A stretch of 37,250 nt of DNA. It comes from JBAXBF01 sp034429745. Lineage in GTDB: Bacteria > Chloroflexota > Anaerolineae > Anaerolineales > DRKV01. The notes beneath the pieces are model-generated. The model saw only the letters and a list, made by a program, of their open reading frames with translations, was not told the DNA's origin and did no database searches. The translations under genes were made by a program, and so were the position numbers. The stretch covers positions 1 through 37,250 of the forward strand of contig DAOUFY010000093.1 in NCBI GenBank assembly GCA_034429745.1, read 5' to 3'. Positions within the stretch are counted from its first letter, which is position 1, and each line of letters begins with the position of its first letter. Positions 16,398 through 26,100 of this stretch are shown here, piece after piece.

Positions 16398-16426
16398 TTG
16401 ACAAAAGTAATACATCCCCCTATACT
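16398..16426 (+). promoter_or_regulatory. Sigma-70 promoter of the riboswitch-ATPase transcript
   Basis: TTGACA (16398-16403), a 17-base spacer (16404-16420) and TATACT (16421-16426) form a near-perfect promoter. The start should be near 16433, which is the first base of the riboswitch aptamer. The -35 lies only 15 bases from the -35 of the divergent sugar-operon promoter, so the two are back to back. Confidence 0.88.
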
Positions 16427-16432
16427 ACTTTT

Positions 16433-16520
16433 GATTGGGGAGTAGCAGCCTGAATAAGGTTAAAGCCATCGTCAGCACGGAAATGTTCCCGGTGGCTTTT
16501 ATGTTCAATGCGAGACCAAC
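16433..16520 (+). ncRNA. yybP-ykoY (Mn2+) riboswitch aptamer
   Basis: The leader shows the conserved parts of the yybP-ykoY family in order: TTGGGGAGTAGC (16435-16446), a small AGCCT/AGGTT hairpin, AAAGCCATCGTCAGCACGG, and the closing GCGAGACC (16510-16517). AAAGCCA (16462-16468) pairs with TGGCTTT (16493-16499). P1 forms between TTGG (16435-16438) and CCAA (16516-16519). This family senses Mn2+ and controls Mn2+ exporters, including P-type ATPases such as YoaB of Lactococcus lactis. It lies directly upstream of the P-type ATPase gene. Confidence 0.92.
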
Positions 16521-16548
16521 ACAATTTGGCGTGATTGGTCATTTTTTA
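16514..16548 (+). terminator. Riboswitch-controlled intrinsic terminator
   Basis: GACCAA (16514-16519) pairs with TTGGTC (16535-16540), extended by CAC/GTG with one bulged A, and is followed by ATTTTTTAT. The left arm contains the CCAA that closes P1 of the aptamer, so aptamer folding and terminator folding exclude each other. Mn2+ binding should stabilise P1, break the terminator and switch the ATPase on. Confidence 0.85.
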
Positions 16549-16575
16549 TATATTTATATGGTGAGAGGATGAGCT

Positions 16576-19317
16576 ATGGATAACTTATCGTCAAAAAAGG
16601 TAGAAGAGCTACTTGTGCTTTTAGGAAGTAACATAAAACAAGGTCTTTCAAGCGAAGAGGCAAGAAAAAGATTTCAACAGTATGGACCTAATGAGCTGGT
16701 GGAACGCGGCGCGAAGTCTGCATGGAGAATATTATGGGAACAATTCACCGAAACAATGGTGGTGATTCTCATTATTTCGGCAGTGATCACATTTTTCTTG
16801 CAGGAGTATAAAGACTCTATTGCTATTTTGGTAATCGTTATATTGAACGGCTTATTGGGTTTTTCACAAGAATACCGTGCAGAGCAATCAATGGCTGCTC
16901 TGAAAAAAATGTCTGTTCCCAAAGTGCGCGTCCGCCGTGATGGAAAGGTGAGCGAGATTCGCACTCAAGATCTGGTGCCGGGTGATATTGTATTGTTGGA
17001 AGCCGGCAATTTGGTGCCTGCGGATGGAAATTTGGTTGAAAATATGAATTTGCGTGTGCAGGAGGCAATTTTAACCGGTGAATCCGAGCCAGTGGAAAAA
17101 ACTACAGAACCAACGTTCAAGGAAAATCCTTCGTTGGGAGACCAGCATAACCGCCTTTATATGGGAACTTTAGTAACGTATGGACGCGGAACTCTGCTTG
17201 TTACTGGCACAGGGATGAACACAGAGCTGGGAAAAATTGCCGAGATGATTCAAACTGTAGGGCAAGAGCCAACACCCTTGCAAAAAAGGCTGACTCAATT
17301 GGGAAAGACTTTAGCCATAGCAGCTTTAGTAATTGTCGGTATTGTGTTTGTTTTAGGATTGGCGAGGGGTGAAGATTTGCGCACCATGTTTTTGACTGGA
17401 ATAAGCATGGCAGTTGCGGCTGTCCCCGAAGGGCTGCCTGCAGTTGTTACCATTGCCTTGGCTTTAGGCGCACAGTTGATGCTCAAACAAAAGGCACTTA
17501 TCCGCAAGCTGCCGGCGGTAGAAACACTTGGTTCGGTTACTGTCATATGTTCTGATAAGACTGGCACACTGACCGAAAACCGTATGACTGTAACAATGGT
17601 GGATGTCGCTGGAAATCGAGTAGATTTTATAGAGGAATTGCGCGATTTTAGTCCCTCACTGAGTTCGAAAGAAGCACTCGCACCCATGGTCGAACAGAGC
17701 TCAGGGGTAGCGTTAATGTTGGTGGGAGGAGCCTTATGCAACGATGCTGTTTTGGAACAAACCGAAAAAGGGTTTTCAGCCGTTGGAGATCCAACCGAGG
17801 GTGCTCTGGTAGTGGCTGCTGCCCGCACCGGCTTATGGAAAGAAAAGCTAGAAGAAGGCTTGCCGCGAACTAATGAATTGCCCTTTGATTCAGATAGAAA
17901 ACGGATGACAACAATTCACAGCATAGAAGACTTAGCTGAATTTCCCCCTGCCCTACAAGAGTTGATAACCGCCTTTAAGGCTGAAGCGGGCTCAAATTGT
18001 ATAGCCATTACTAAAGGAGCAGTGGATGGGCTATTGGATATTTCTTCAGCCATTTGGACTGATGAGCATATTGTGAAAATGGATGAGCATTGGCGGCAAC
18101 GCATCATTCAAGCCAATAACGAGCTTGCCCAAAAAGGTATGCGCGTGCTTGGAATAGCTTTTCGGTTATGCCAAGACTTGCAGACGCAGCTTGATTGCAA
18201 AATGGTTGAGCAGAACTTAACTTTTATTGGCATGTTTGCCATGATTGATCCAGCTCGACCTGAAGTGAAAGACGCAGTTGCAGTTGCAAAAGAAGCCGGC
18301 GTGCGACCGATTATGATTACTGGTGACCATCCTTTGACTGCTTTATATATAGCTAAACAGTTAGGCATTACTGATAATGAAGAAGTAATTACCGGCAGTG
18401 AGTTAATCCAAATGTCATTGGAGGAACTAAAAAATCGCATTAAAAGGACTTCTGTATTTGCAAGAGTATCCCCTGAGGATAAACTTAAGATCGTTTTGGC
18501 TTTGCAGGAAGAAGGACAGATTGTGGCTATGACAGGGGATGGGGTAAATGATGCACCGGCTTTGAAAAAAGCAGATATTGGTGTTGCCATGGGAATAACA
18601 GGTACAGATGTTTCAAAGGAAGCTGCAGATATGGTGCTGTTAGATGATAATTTTGCCACAATTGTTGCAGCCATAAGAGAAGGGCGTCGAATTTATGAAA
18701 ACATTAGAAAATTTATTAAATACACCATGACATCTAATTTTGGCGAAATTGTTGCCATGTTGATAGGACCCTTTGTAGGATTAGGATTGCCTTTGATGCC
18801 GCTTCAAATCTTATGGGTTAATCTTGTAACAGATGGCTTGCCGGGTTTGGCTCTGACACAGGAGCCGGCCGAGCCTGATACGATGCGTCGTCCACCGCGT
18901 CATCCAAAGGAGCATATCTTTGGGCGCAATTTAGGTATAGATGTGCTGTGGGTTGGGGCAATTATGGGTGGTATATCTCTTTTAGTTGGTCTATGGGCAA
19001 TGCAAACACAGCGGTTGGCTGTTTGGCAGACCATGGTCTTTACTACATTAACCCTCGTTCAAATGGGAAATGCTTTAGCTACTCGGTCAGAAAGTCAAAG
19101 CGTACTTCAAGTTGGAATCTTTACAAATAAAGCTATGCTTGGTGCGGTTTTATTGACGTTTGCTTTGCAATTATGCGTCATCTATCTACCTTTTTTGCAA
19201 GGAGTTTTTAAAACAAGTGCTTTGTCCTTTATTGAATTGATGATTTGCATAGCCTCTGGAGTTGTGGTTTTGTTTGTCATTGATGGCGTGAAAGTTTTAC
19301 GCAGACGTTATAAATAA
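16576..19317 (+). CDS. P2A-type cation-transporting ATPase, probable Mn2+ (or Ca2+) exporter
   Basis: This is an inner-membrane ATPase of 913 residues, normal for the SERCA/PMR1-like P2A class. It has an N-terminal actuator with LTGES (166-170), M4 AAVPEGLP (281-288), the phosphorylation site DKTGT at Asp327, a nucleotide-binding domain, the hinge TGDGVNDAPALKKADIGVAM, and about six C-terminal helices. Ion-binding residues are present in M5 (NFGEIV) and M6 (WVNLVTDGLP). The class moves Ca2+ or Mn2+ out of the cytoplasm; the upstream Mn2+ riboswitch favours Mn2+, as in lactococcal YoaB. AGAGGA at 16564-16569 supports the start. The downstream SDR starts 26 bases after the stop and may be co-transcribed. 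Confidence 0.95.
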   Translation: MDNLSSKKVEELLVLLGSNIKQGLSSEEARKRFQQYGPNELVERGAKSAWRILWEQFTETMVVILIISAVITFFLQEYKDSIAILVIVILNGLLGFSQEYRAEQSMAALKKMSVPKVRVRRDGKVSEIRTQDLVPGDIVLLEAGNLVPADGNLVENMNLRVQEAILTGESEPVEKTTEPTFKENPSLGDQHNRLYMGTLVTYGRGTLLVTGTGMNTELGKIAEMIQTVGQEPTPLQKRLTQLGKTLAIAALVIVGIVFVLGLARGEDLRTMFLTGISMAVAAVPEGLPAVVTIALALGAQLMLKQKALIRKLPAVETLGSVTVICSDKTGTLTENRMTVTMVDVAGNRVDFIEELRDFSPSLSSKEALAPMVEQSSGVALMLVGGALCNDAVLEQTEKGFSAVGDPTEGALVVAAARTGLWKEKLEEGLPRTNELPFDSDRKRMTTIHSIEDLAEFPPALQELITAFKAEAGSNCIAITKGAVDGLLDISSAIWTDEHIVKMDEHWRQRIIQANNELAQKGMRVLGIAFRLCQDLQTQLDCKMVEQNLTFIGMFAMIDPARPEVKDAVAVAKEAGVRPIMITGDHPLTALYIAKQLGITDNEEVITGSELIQMSLEELKNRIKRTSVFARVSPEDKLKIVLALQEEGQIVAMTGDGVNDAPALKKADIGVAMGITGTDVSKEAADMVLLDDNFATIVAAIREGRRIYENIRKFIKYTMTSNFGEIVAMLIGPFVGLGLPLMPLQILWVNLVTDGLPGLALTQEPAEPDTMRRPPRHPKEHIFGRNLGIDVLWVGAIMGGISLLVGLWAMQTQRLAVWQTMVFTTLTLVQMGNALATRSESQSVLQVGIFTNKAMLGAVLLTFALQLCVIYLPFLQGVFKTSALSFIELMICIASGVVVLFVIDGVKVLRRRYK

Positions 19318-19343
19318 GAGTGGGGTGAGAGGGAATTGAACAA

Positions 19344-20165
19344 ATGAAGGGAATTATGCTGGTTACAGGTGCAACAGATGGGATCGGAAAAGCGACGGCC
19401 TTGGAACTTGCTAAACGTGGAGCTTATGTTATTATTCATGGACGCAATCTGCAGAAGGTTCAGCAAACAATAGCTGAAATTCATCATCAAGTACCCAACG
19501 CTCAACTTGACTATGCGGTAGCGGATTTTTCTTCTTTGTCAGAAGTAAGTGCGTTAGCAGAAGACCTGTTGGCGCGCTTTTCAACATTGAATGTCCTAAT
19601 TCATAATGCAGGCGTATATATGAAAAGACGGCAGTTAAGTGCAGATGGTTATGAAATGACTTTTGCAGTGAATCATCTTGCACCTTTTTGCTTAACTCAG
19701 TTGCTTCTGCCTAGACTTAGGGAAAGCCATGCAAGGGTGATAACAGTAGCTTCAATGGTGCACGCTAATGTTCCCATTGATTTTAATAACTTGAATGCCG
19801 AAAAGTATTTTGATGGTTATAAAGCGTATGCCCAATCGAAAACTGCAAACATATTGTTTGCAAAAGAATTAGCTGAACGCGAACAAGGAAACCTAACCTC
19901 AAATAGTCTGCATCCGGGTGTGATCGCGACGAAACTATTAGCTGCTGGTTTTGGGTTAATGGGGGCAAGTCCCGAGCGTGGTGCAGTTACCTCAGTATAT
20001 TTAGCCACAGCTGATGAAGTGGCAAATGTTACTGGAAAATACTTTGTAGATTGCCAAGAAAAAACAGCGGCGCCACATGCAACAGACCCTGCTGTGAGAA
20101 AACAACTTTGGAAAGTGAGTGAAGAAATGATAAAAAGTAAATTGGGTGCCATATGGCAAGCATAA
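19344..20165 (+). CDS. Short-chain dehydrogenase/reductase (retinol dehydrogenase-like)
   Basis: An NAD(P)-dependent oxidoreductase of 273 residues with the classical Rossmann fold. The cofactor motif TGATDGIG is at residues 8-15 and the basic HGRN after beta-2 suggests NADP(H). Further motifs are HNAGVY, the catalytic Ser in VASMVH and YAQSK with the catalytic Tyr and Lys. The arrangement of the C-terminal part (SLHPGVIATKLL) is typical of the retinol-dehydrogenase/WWOX-like branch. The substrate is unknown. A second in-frame ATG at 19356 also has a purine-rich site before it, so the N-terminus is uncertain by four residues. It overlaps the downstream hydrolase by 13 bases, suggesting a functional pair. 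Confidence 0.92.
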   Translation: MKGIMLVTGATDGIGKATALELAKRGAYVIIHGRNLQKVQQTIAEIHHQVPNAQLDYAVADFSSLSEVSALAEDLLARFSTLNVLIHNAGVYMKRRQLSADGYEMTFAVNHLAPFCLTQLLLPRLRESHARVITVASMVHANVPIDFNNLNAEKYFDGYKAYAQSKTANILFAKELAEREQGNLTSNSLHPGVIATKLLAAGFGLMGASPERGAVTSVYLATADEVANVTGKYFVDCQEKTAAPHATDPAVRKQLWKVSEEMIKSKLGAIWQA

Positions 20166-21106
20166 AGAGCAAACTTGTCATCTTTGCTATTAAAAACCGT
20201 CATTTTCTTGAAGGAAGACTAACACCAGAAAAGATTGATTTTAATACCTCTACTGTCGAATTACGAAAAAAGTATGAAAAAGCTGCGAAGAAGTTTGGTT
20301 CAATCCCAAAAGGGATCGCAATTACTCCTATTAACATACCTGCAATAGGGCAAAATATTAACGCTGAATGGATTTATCCGGCTAGTCATTCCCCTTATCC
20401 GTCTGCGGAAGAAAAAGCAATTTTTTATACTCATGGAGGCGGTTATGTCAGTGGTAATTGTGAAGACCATCGCATGCATGTGGCTAAGTTTGTGAAATCC
20501 AGTGGTGTCGGTGCATTACTCTATGACTATCGTTTAGCGCCGGAATATCCTTTTCCTGCAGCAATTGAAGATACACTAATAGCTTATCGTTGGTTGCTTG
20601 CCCAAGGAGTAAAAGCGGAAAATATTGTCTTTGCCGGCGAATCAGCTGGCGGAGGGCTATGTTTGGCTAGTTTGCTAGCTATCAGAGATGAAGGGCTCAA
20701 CTTGCCAGCTGCCGGGGTAGCACTTTCTCCTTGGACGGATCTCACCTGCAGCGGCAACTCCTATCGGATAAATGCAAAGAAAGATATTTCTACTCTTGGT
20801 TCATGGGATGTTTGGAGTAAATATTACATTGGCGATAATGATCCTACTCATCCTTGGATTTCACCGTTGTATGGAGATCTGCAAGGTTTACCTCCCTTGC
20901 TTATTCAAGTTGGGGATCATGAAATCCTGTTAGATGACGCTCGCGGTTTTGCAGCTAAAGCAAAAGCTGCCGGAGTAGAGGTTACTCTTCACGTCTGGGA
21001 GGGGATGGTTCATTGTTTTCCACTGCTCGCACCTGCTTTTCCAGAGGCTACTCAAGCTTGGAATGAAACAATAGAATACATAAGGACTATTATTAAGGTG
21101 AATTGA
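20153..21106 (+). CDS. Alpha/beta hydrolase (HSL-type esterase/lipase)
   Basis: A 317-residue carboxylesterase of the hormone-sensitive-lipase group. The oxyanion-hole motif HGGG is at residues 94-97 and the nucleophile elbow GESAGG is centred on Ser164. The acid residue is in VGDHEILLDD and the catalytic His in GMVHCFPLL. Only the usual Asp in the elbow (GDSAGG) is replaced by Glu, which is common in the group. No signal peptide is visible, so it is probably cytoplasmic. The start overlaps the SDR gene, so translation is probably coupled. The two may act in sequence on an ester whose alcohol is oxidised, but this is inference. Confidence 0.92.
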   Translation: MASIKSKLVIFAIKNRHFLEGRLTPEKIDFNTSTVELRKKYEKAAKKFGSIPKGIAITPINIPAIGQNINAEWIYPASHSPYPSAEEKAIFYTHGGGYVSGNCEDHRMHVAKFVKSSGVGALLYDYRLAPEYPFPAAIEDTLIAYRWLLAQGVKAENIVFAGESAGGGLCLASLLAIRDEGLNLPAAGVALSPWTDLTCSGNSYRINAKKDISTLGSWDVWSKYYIGDNDPTHPWISPLYGDLQGLPPLLIQVGDHEILLDDARGFAAKAKAAGVEVTLHVWEGMVHCFPLLAPAFPEATQAWNETIEYIRTIIKVN

Positions 21107-21201
21107 TAATTGAAAAACTATGTATTTTATTTATGTTTTAGAGTTATAATGAAAATAAATATAAGTTACTCTATGCTTCTTTTCCCAAGCGGAGGAAATT
21201 A

Positions 21202-21240
21202 ATGGTTTGTTATTACGGGGGATTAAATTATGAGAAATAG
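21202..21240 (+). CDS. Possible leader peptide overlapping the GH127-like gene
   Basis: GGAGGA at 21191-21196 precedes an ATG at 21202 that opens a 12-codon frame, MVCYYGGLNYEK, ending in TAG at 21238-21240. Its last 11 bases overlap the start of the GH127-like gene in another frame. The ribosome-binding site is stronger than expected by chance in this AT-rich leader, so it may be a translated leader that couples initiation. It could also be a chance match. Confidence 0.3.
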   Translation: MVCYYGGLNYEK

Positions 21241-23080
21241 AACAAAAGCAATTTTTAGACGTGATTTTTTAAGATTAGCAACTGCAGCTTCCCTTAGCAT
21301 TGGAGCAGCACTTTTTAATAAAACACTTAAGCCATTTATAGCTTTACCTAATAAGTTACATAATAAAACTACATCAGCTAGACTTTTTATTGAAGCTACT
21401 AAAACCCCAATACAGCAATGCCAAAACATCAAAGAATTATCAGTTATACCTAAAATAAAAGGTGAGTCTTATATCCTCCAGGTGCCAGATACGATTGATC
21501 TTCACGAACGCGCTAAGCTTGCTCTCCACGCAATGACTTCTTGCAGTGAATTAAATGAGCCTTATGCTCCTTACGATAATTTCGAAATATGGAGAAATCC
21601 TCCGATTATGCGCAACAAAACCATGTTTAACGGTAAATACATGGAAGCAACAGCGCTTTTGCGTTATTTAACTGGCAATGAAACCGATAGTCATGTAGAT
21701 CAGAGTTGGCGCAGCTTATTTCTTGAGGCAATAATTAATAATAGCTATCCTTGGTGGGGTGTTGATGGAGGAAGATTGTTAGCATGGATAGGGAATAACT
21801 ATCTTATTGAGAAGAATCCATGCTGGCGAGAATTGGGCAAAAAGGCTGTAGGAATGCTTTCACAAGGTATGGTATATAAAGATAATTATTGTTATTATCC
21901 AAATGATAACGGAGAAATGCCTGTTGGATGGGATGCAACATGGGGAGGATGGGTGCTTCAAGGATTGTCTCACCTCTATCTTGCTACTAATGATGAAGAG
22001 ACAATGGACTTAGCAAGAAAATTAGCCTACTTCCTTAAAAGTTATGCCAAAATATTTGATGAACAGGCACATTTCTTGGCTCGCCATCCTTCCGACAAAG
22101 GTCCGGCTTTACATTTTCATCATAATGGAAACACGTTGGAAGGATTATCAGCATACGCTCTTGCAGCAAATGATAAAGATTTAGCAGCTTTTGTCCAAAG
22201 CGGTTATGAATGGGCGCGTTCACTTGGATCTCCTTTAGTAGGCTTTTTCCCTGAATATATAAATGATTGGCCTGACGATCGTTCATACATTGATTGTGAA
22301 ACCTGCTGTACTGCCGATATGATTATGATCGGCATGGCTTTAAGCGAAATGGGTCAAGTAGATTATTGGGATGATGTCGATCACTATGTACGCAACCAAT
22401 TTATTGAAATGCAGCTTATGGATAAAAAATGGATTGATAGAATGACAATGAAATTATCGCGAACTCCCATAAAAGAAGATGAAGATGGATACCGGGTTTC
22501 AGAAAGAATGTTAGGTTCATTTGCAAGTTGGGCGAGCCCAAATGATTGGTATATTGAAGGTACCCCTGGTACAACATTTTGCTGTATTGGTAATGGTGCA
22601 CGCACCATTTACTACTTATGGAAAAAGATGATAAAGAATGACTCTGGAACTTTGTATATAAATTTGCTATTTAATCATTCCTCGCCCTGGGCAGATATAT
22701 TAAGTTATCTTCCATATGAGGGACGCGTTGATATCATAGCTAAAAAAGACTGTGAGCTAAAAGTGCGAATACCAGAATGGGTGAAACCAGAAGAAATAAA
22801 TGCATTGGTAGATGATGAGCAGCGAAAATTGTTTTTTAATGATCGTTATGCTCAGATTGGGTATGTAAAAGAACATAGTAAAACTACAATCACATTCCCG
22901 ATTTATGAGCGGAGTGAAAATATATCCATTGGAAAAAAGAATTATAAATTACTTATTAGAGGTAATGATGTACTCTCAATAAAACCTGATGGTAAATGGT
23001 ATCCTTTTTATAAAAAAATGCATTTTAGTAACGATGAAGTTCATTGGATAAAACGGGAACGTTTTGTCCCGATAATGTAG
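21230..23080 (+). CDS. Tat-exported GH127-like (DUF1680 family) glycoside hydrolase
   Basis: The 616-residue protein begins with a twin-arginine signal (RRDFLRL at 10-16, then a hydrophobic stretch to about 30), so it should be exported folded. The main body is an (alpha/alpha)6 barrel-like region. HFHHNGNTLEGL (295-306) matches the conserved His-Asn-Thr segment of the beta-L-arabinofuranosidase group. Glu357 and Cys359 (CETCC) plus the Cys451-Cys452 pair (FCCIGNGAR) match the zinc site of GH127, where one of the paired Cys is the nucleophile. The C-terminal beta region ends near RFVPIM. GGGGGA lies seven bases before the ATG. No other polysaccharide gene is adjacent. Substrate is uncertain because the wider family has several activities. 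Confidence 0.75.
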   Translation: MRNRTKAIFRRDFLRLATAASLSIGAALFNKTLKPFIALPNKLHNKTTSARLFIEATKTPIQQCQNIKELSVIPKIKGESYILQVPDTIDLHERAKLALHAMTSCSELNEPYAPYDNFEIWRNPPIMRNKTMFNGKYMEATALLRYLTGNETDSHVDQSWRSLFLEAIINNSYPWWGVDGGRLLAWIGNNYLIEKNPCWRELGKKAVGMLSQGMVYKDNYCYYPNDNGEMPVGWDATWGGWVLQGLSHLYLATNDEETMDLARKLAYFLKSYAKIFDEQAHFLARHPSDKGPALHFHHNGNTLEGLSAYALAANDKDLAAFVQSGYEWARSLGSPLVGFFPEYINDWPDDRSYIDCETCCTADMIMIGMALSEMGQVDYWDDVDHYVRNQFIEMQLMDKKWIDRMTMKLSRTPIKEDEDGYRVSERMLGSFASWASPNDWYIEGTPGTTFCCIGNGARTIYYLWKKMIKNDSGTLYINLLFNHSSPWADILSYLPYEGRVDIIAKKDCELKVRIPEWVKPEEINALVDDEQRKLFFNDRYAQIGYVKEHSKTTITFPIYERSENISIGKKNYKLLIRGNDVLSIKPDGKWYPFYKKMHFSNDEVHWIKRERFVPIM

Positions 23081-23131
23081 TCTTATCAATAAGTGCTGAT
23101 GGGTAATTAAAGTTATAAGGTTTATAGGGTT

Positions 23132-23174
23132 AAAAAAAGCTCGGTGAGTATGCTAACCTCACCGAGCTTTTTTT
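23132..23174. terminator. Bidirectional terminator between the GH127-like gene and rpoC
   Basis: GCTCGGTGAG (23139-23148) and CTCACCGAGC (23158-23167) form a perfect 10-bp stem with a 9-base loop, flanked by seven As on the left and seven Ts on the right. It therefore acts in both directions and serves the two convergent genes. Confidence 0.93.
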
Positions 23175-23181
23175 GTGGAGT

Positions 23182-26100
23182 TTAATCTAAAGGAACTTCT
23201 TCTATTTGGGATTGCTCTTCATCAACTTGAGCAGCTGCAGCGGCTGCGGCATTAGCTAATGATTCATTTAGCTGTTTCTCAAAGCGATCCTCAGTAAAGC
23301 CTGTGCCAGCAGGGATCAATTTCCCGATGATCACGTTTTCTTTTAATCCATAAAGCGGGTCTTCGGCAGCTGCGATAGCAGCTCCTGCGAGTACCTTGAT
23401 GGTGTGCTGGAATGAGGAGGCAGAGAGGAAAGAATCGGTGCTCAAGGAGGCTTTGGTTATGCCAAGCAATACTTCCACATACTTTGCGGGCTGTTTGCCC
23501 TCGCTGCGCAGCTTTTCGTTAAGTTTAATGATTTCAAGACGGTTCACAAGGTCATGGGGCAGATAACCACTGTCTCCTGGGCGTGTAATCTGTACTTTTT
23601 GCATCATCTTGCGCAAGATGACTTCGAAGTGCTTATCATTAATATTTTGCCCTTGAGAGCGATAGACCTTTTGTACCTCGCTCAGGAGGTATTTCTGGCA
23701 GGCTTCACGTCCCTGTAGGGCAAGGATTTTATGTGGGTTGAGTGATCCTTCTGTCAATGGTTGACCCGGTTCTACTTTATCACCATCTTTCACAGATAAA
23801 CGAGCTTTTGAAGGAATTTCATGATCTTTTGTTTCTGTGATTTGATAAGAAACGATTACTTTACGTCCTTCGATGCGTACGCGACCACCGTGCATAGCTT
23901 TGAGAACTTGTTCACCATCTTCGCTGCATGCAATATTGGCTCCTTCTTCAACTTCACCGCCATCCTGCACTAAGATTTGCCACCCTTCAGGAATGTCATA
24001 ATCTTCACTCACCATCTCTTGATGTTCGATACGCACCATGCGCATATCGCTGTACCTATCGGATTGCATTACTTTTACAATACCACCGATTTCAGCGACA
24101 ATTGCCTCACCTTTTGGCGTTTTTCTAGCTTCAAGCAGCTCTTCAACACGCGGTAAACCTGTTGTAATGTCACCCACTGAAGCGACACCACCGCTGTGAA
24201 AAGTCCGAAGAGTGAGCTGCGTTCCTGGTTCACCAATGGATTGAGCGGCAACAATACCAACGGCACTGCCTTTTGTAACCATATTGCCGGTAGCGAGATC
24301 AATGCCATAACATTTTGCACAAACACCGTGTACAGCTTCACAAGTGAGCACACTGCGTACTTTGATGGCTTGAACTGATGAATTCGCAATTAGCCGCGTG
24401 TTATGCTTATCTAGCACTTCATTACGTTCAAGAAGAATTTCTCCCGTTGATGGATCAATAACCCGCTCCGCTAAAACGCGGCCGTAAATGCGGCTTTCAA
24501 AAGATTGACCAGCGATATCTTCATCGCGATATAGCCAAATACCCTCTTCTGTACCGCAATCGCTCAGGTTGACAATAACATCTTGGGCAATATCCACCAA
24601 GCGCCGGGTTAGGTAACCGGCATCAGCAGTACGCAAAGCGGTATCGGCTAAGCCCTTTCTAGCACCATGAGTTGAGATAAAATATTCCAATGCAGTAAGA
24701 CCTTCGCGGAAATTGGAACGGATTGGAAGCGGAATGATCCTACCTGAGGGATCTGCCATTAAACCGCGCATTCCGGCCATTTGTGAAATTGGACCAAATC
24801 CACCTTTGGTTGCACCAGAGTTTGCCATCGTAGCTAGATTGCCATGAGGATCCATACCTTTTTTCACTTCGTCAGCAACCCTCTTGGTGGTGTTTTGCCA
24901 AATTTCAATCAATCGCTCATCACGTTCGTTTTCGGTAAGCAAACCACGGCGGAAGGAACGCTGAACTTCTCTTTCCTCTTGAAGTGCTTCATTCAGGATT
25001 GCTTGTTTTTGCTTTGGAATGATCACGTCAGAAATGGCAATGGAATGCCCTGATCGCGTGGCGTATAAAAAGCCGATATCTTTGATTTTGTCAACGACCT
25101 CTGTCGTTACTTTAGGACCGCATAATTCGTAAACATCGGCAACCAAGTCTTTAATCCCACCTTTATCAAGCACTCGGTTGATGAACAGAAGTTCGGGAGG
25201 CAAAATACGATTGAATAATACTCTGCCTACAGTTGTTTGTATAATCCTCTGTTCAGGTTTTGAAAGTCGGTTATCTTCTTCATCATACCATGTATTGACT
25301 AGAAAAGATATAGTATCGTGGATTTTCAACTTTCCTAGTGAATAAGCCATTTCCACTTCATCAAAGCCCACATATACATGAGGGATTTGGGATGTGCTTT
25401 CAAAAGGTTTATGGGTGATATCAATATAAGTTAGGTAATATACACCCAAGACCATATCTTTAGAGGGACTGATGATTGGTTCTCCGTCAGCCGGCTTAAG
25501 CAGATTTTTAGAGGACAGCATGAGTTCGCGCGCTTCTTGGACTGCTTTGTCAGAAAGAGGCACGTGAACAGCCATTTGATCTCCGTCGAAGTCGGCATTA
25601 AAAGCAGTGGTTACTAAAGGATGCAATTGAATAGCATTCCCTTCAATTAGGATGGGTTCAAAAGCTTGAATGCCTAAGCGGTGCAAGGTTGGCGCTCGGT
25701 TAAGCAGCACAGGACGCTCTTTAATGACCTCTTCAAGAACTTCCCAGATTTCGGGTTTATTTCGTTCAATAGTTCGTTTTGCACCTTTAGCATTGTTTGC
25801 ATAGCCTTTAGAGACAAGCCGAGAAATGACAAAGGGTCGGTAAAGCTCTAATGCCATGCTTTTCGGCAGACCACATTGGTGAATTTTTAGTTGCGGACCA
25901 ACGACAATAACCGAACGTCCTGAATAATCTACACGCTTACCAAGCAGGTTGCGGCGGAAGCGGCCTTTTTTACCCTTCAGCATGTCAGAAAGGGATTTGA
26001 GTTCTCTTCGTCCTCGTTTAGAAAGAGCTTTGCCGCGTTGCGAGTTGTCTATGAGGGAATCAACAGCTTCTTGGAGCATGCGTTTTTCATTGCGGACGAT

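Noticed and set aside
17295..17828. Long reading frame on the minus strand opposite the ATPase gene
   Set aside because: It lies wholly inside a well-supported P-type ATPase gene, has low-complexity Ala/Ser/Thr composition and no family motif or ribosome site.
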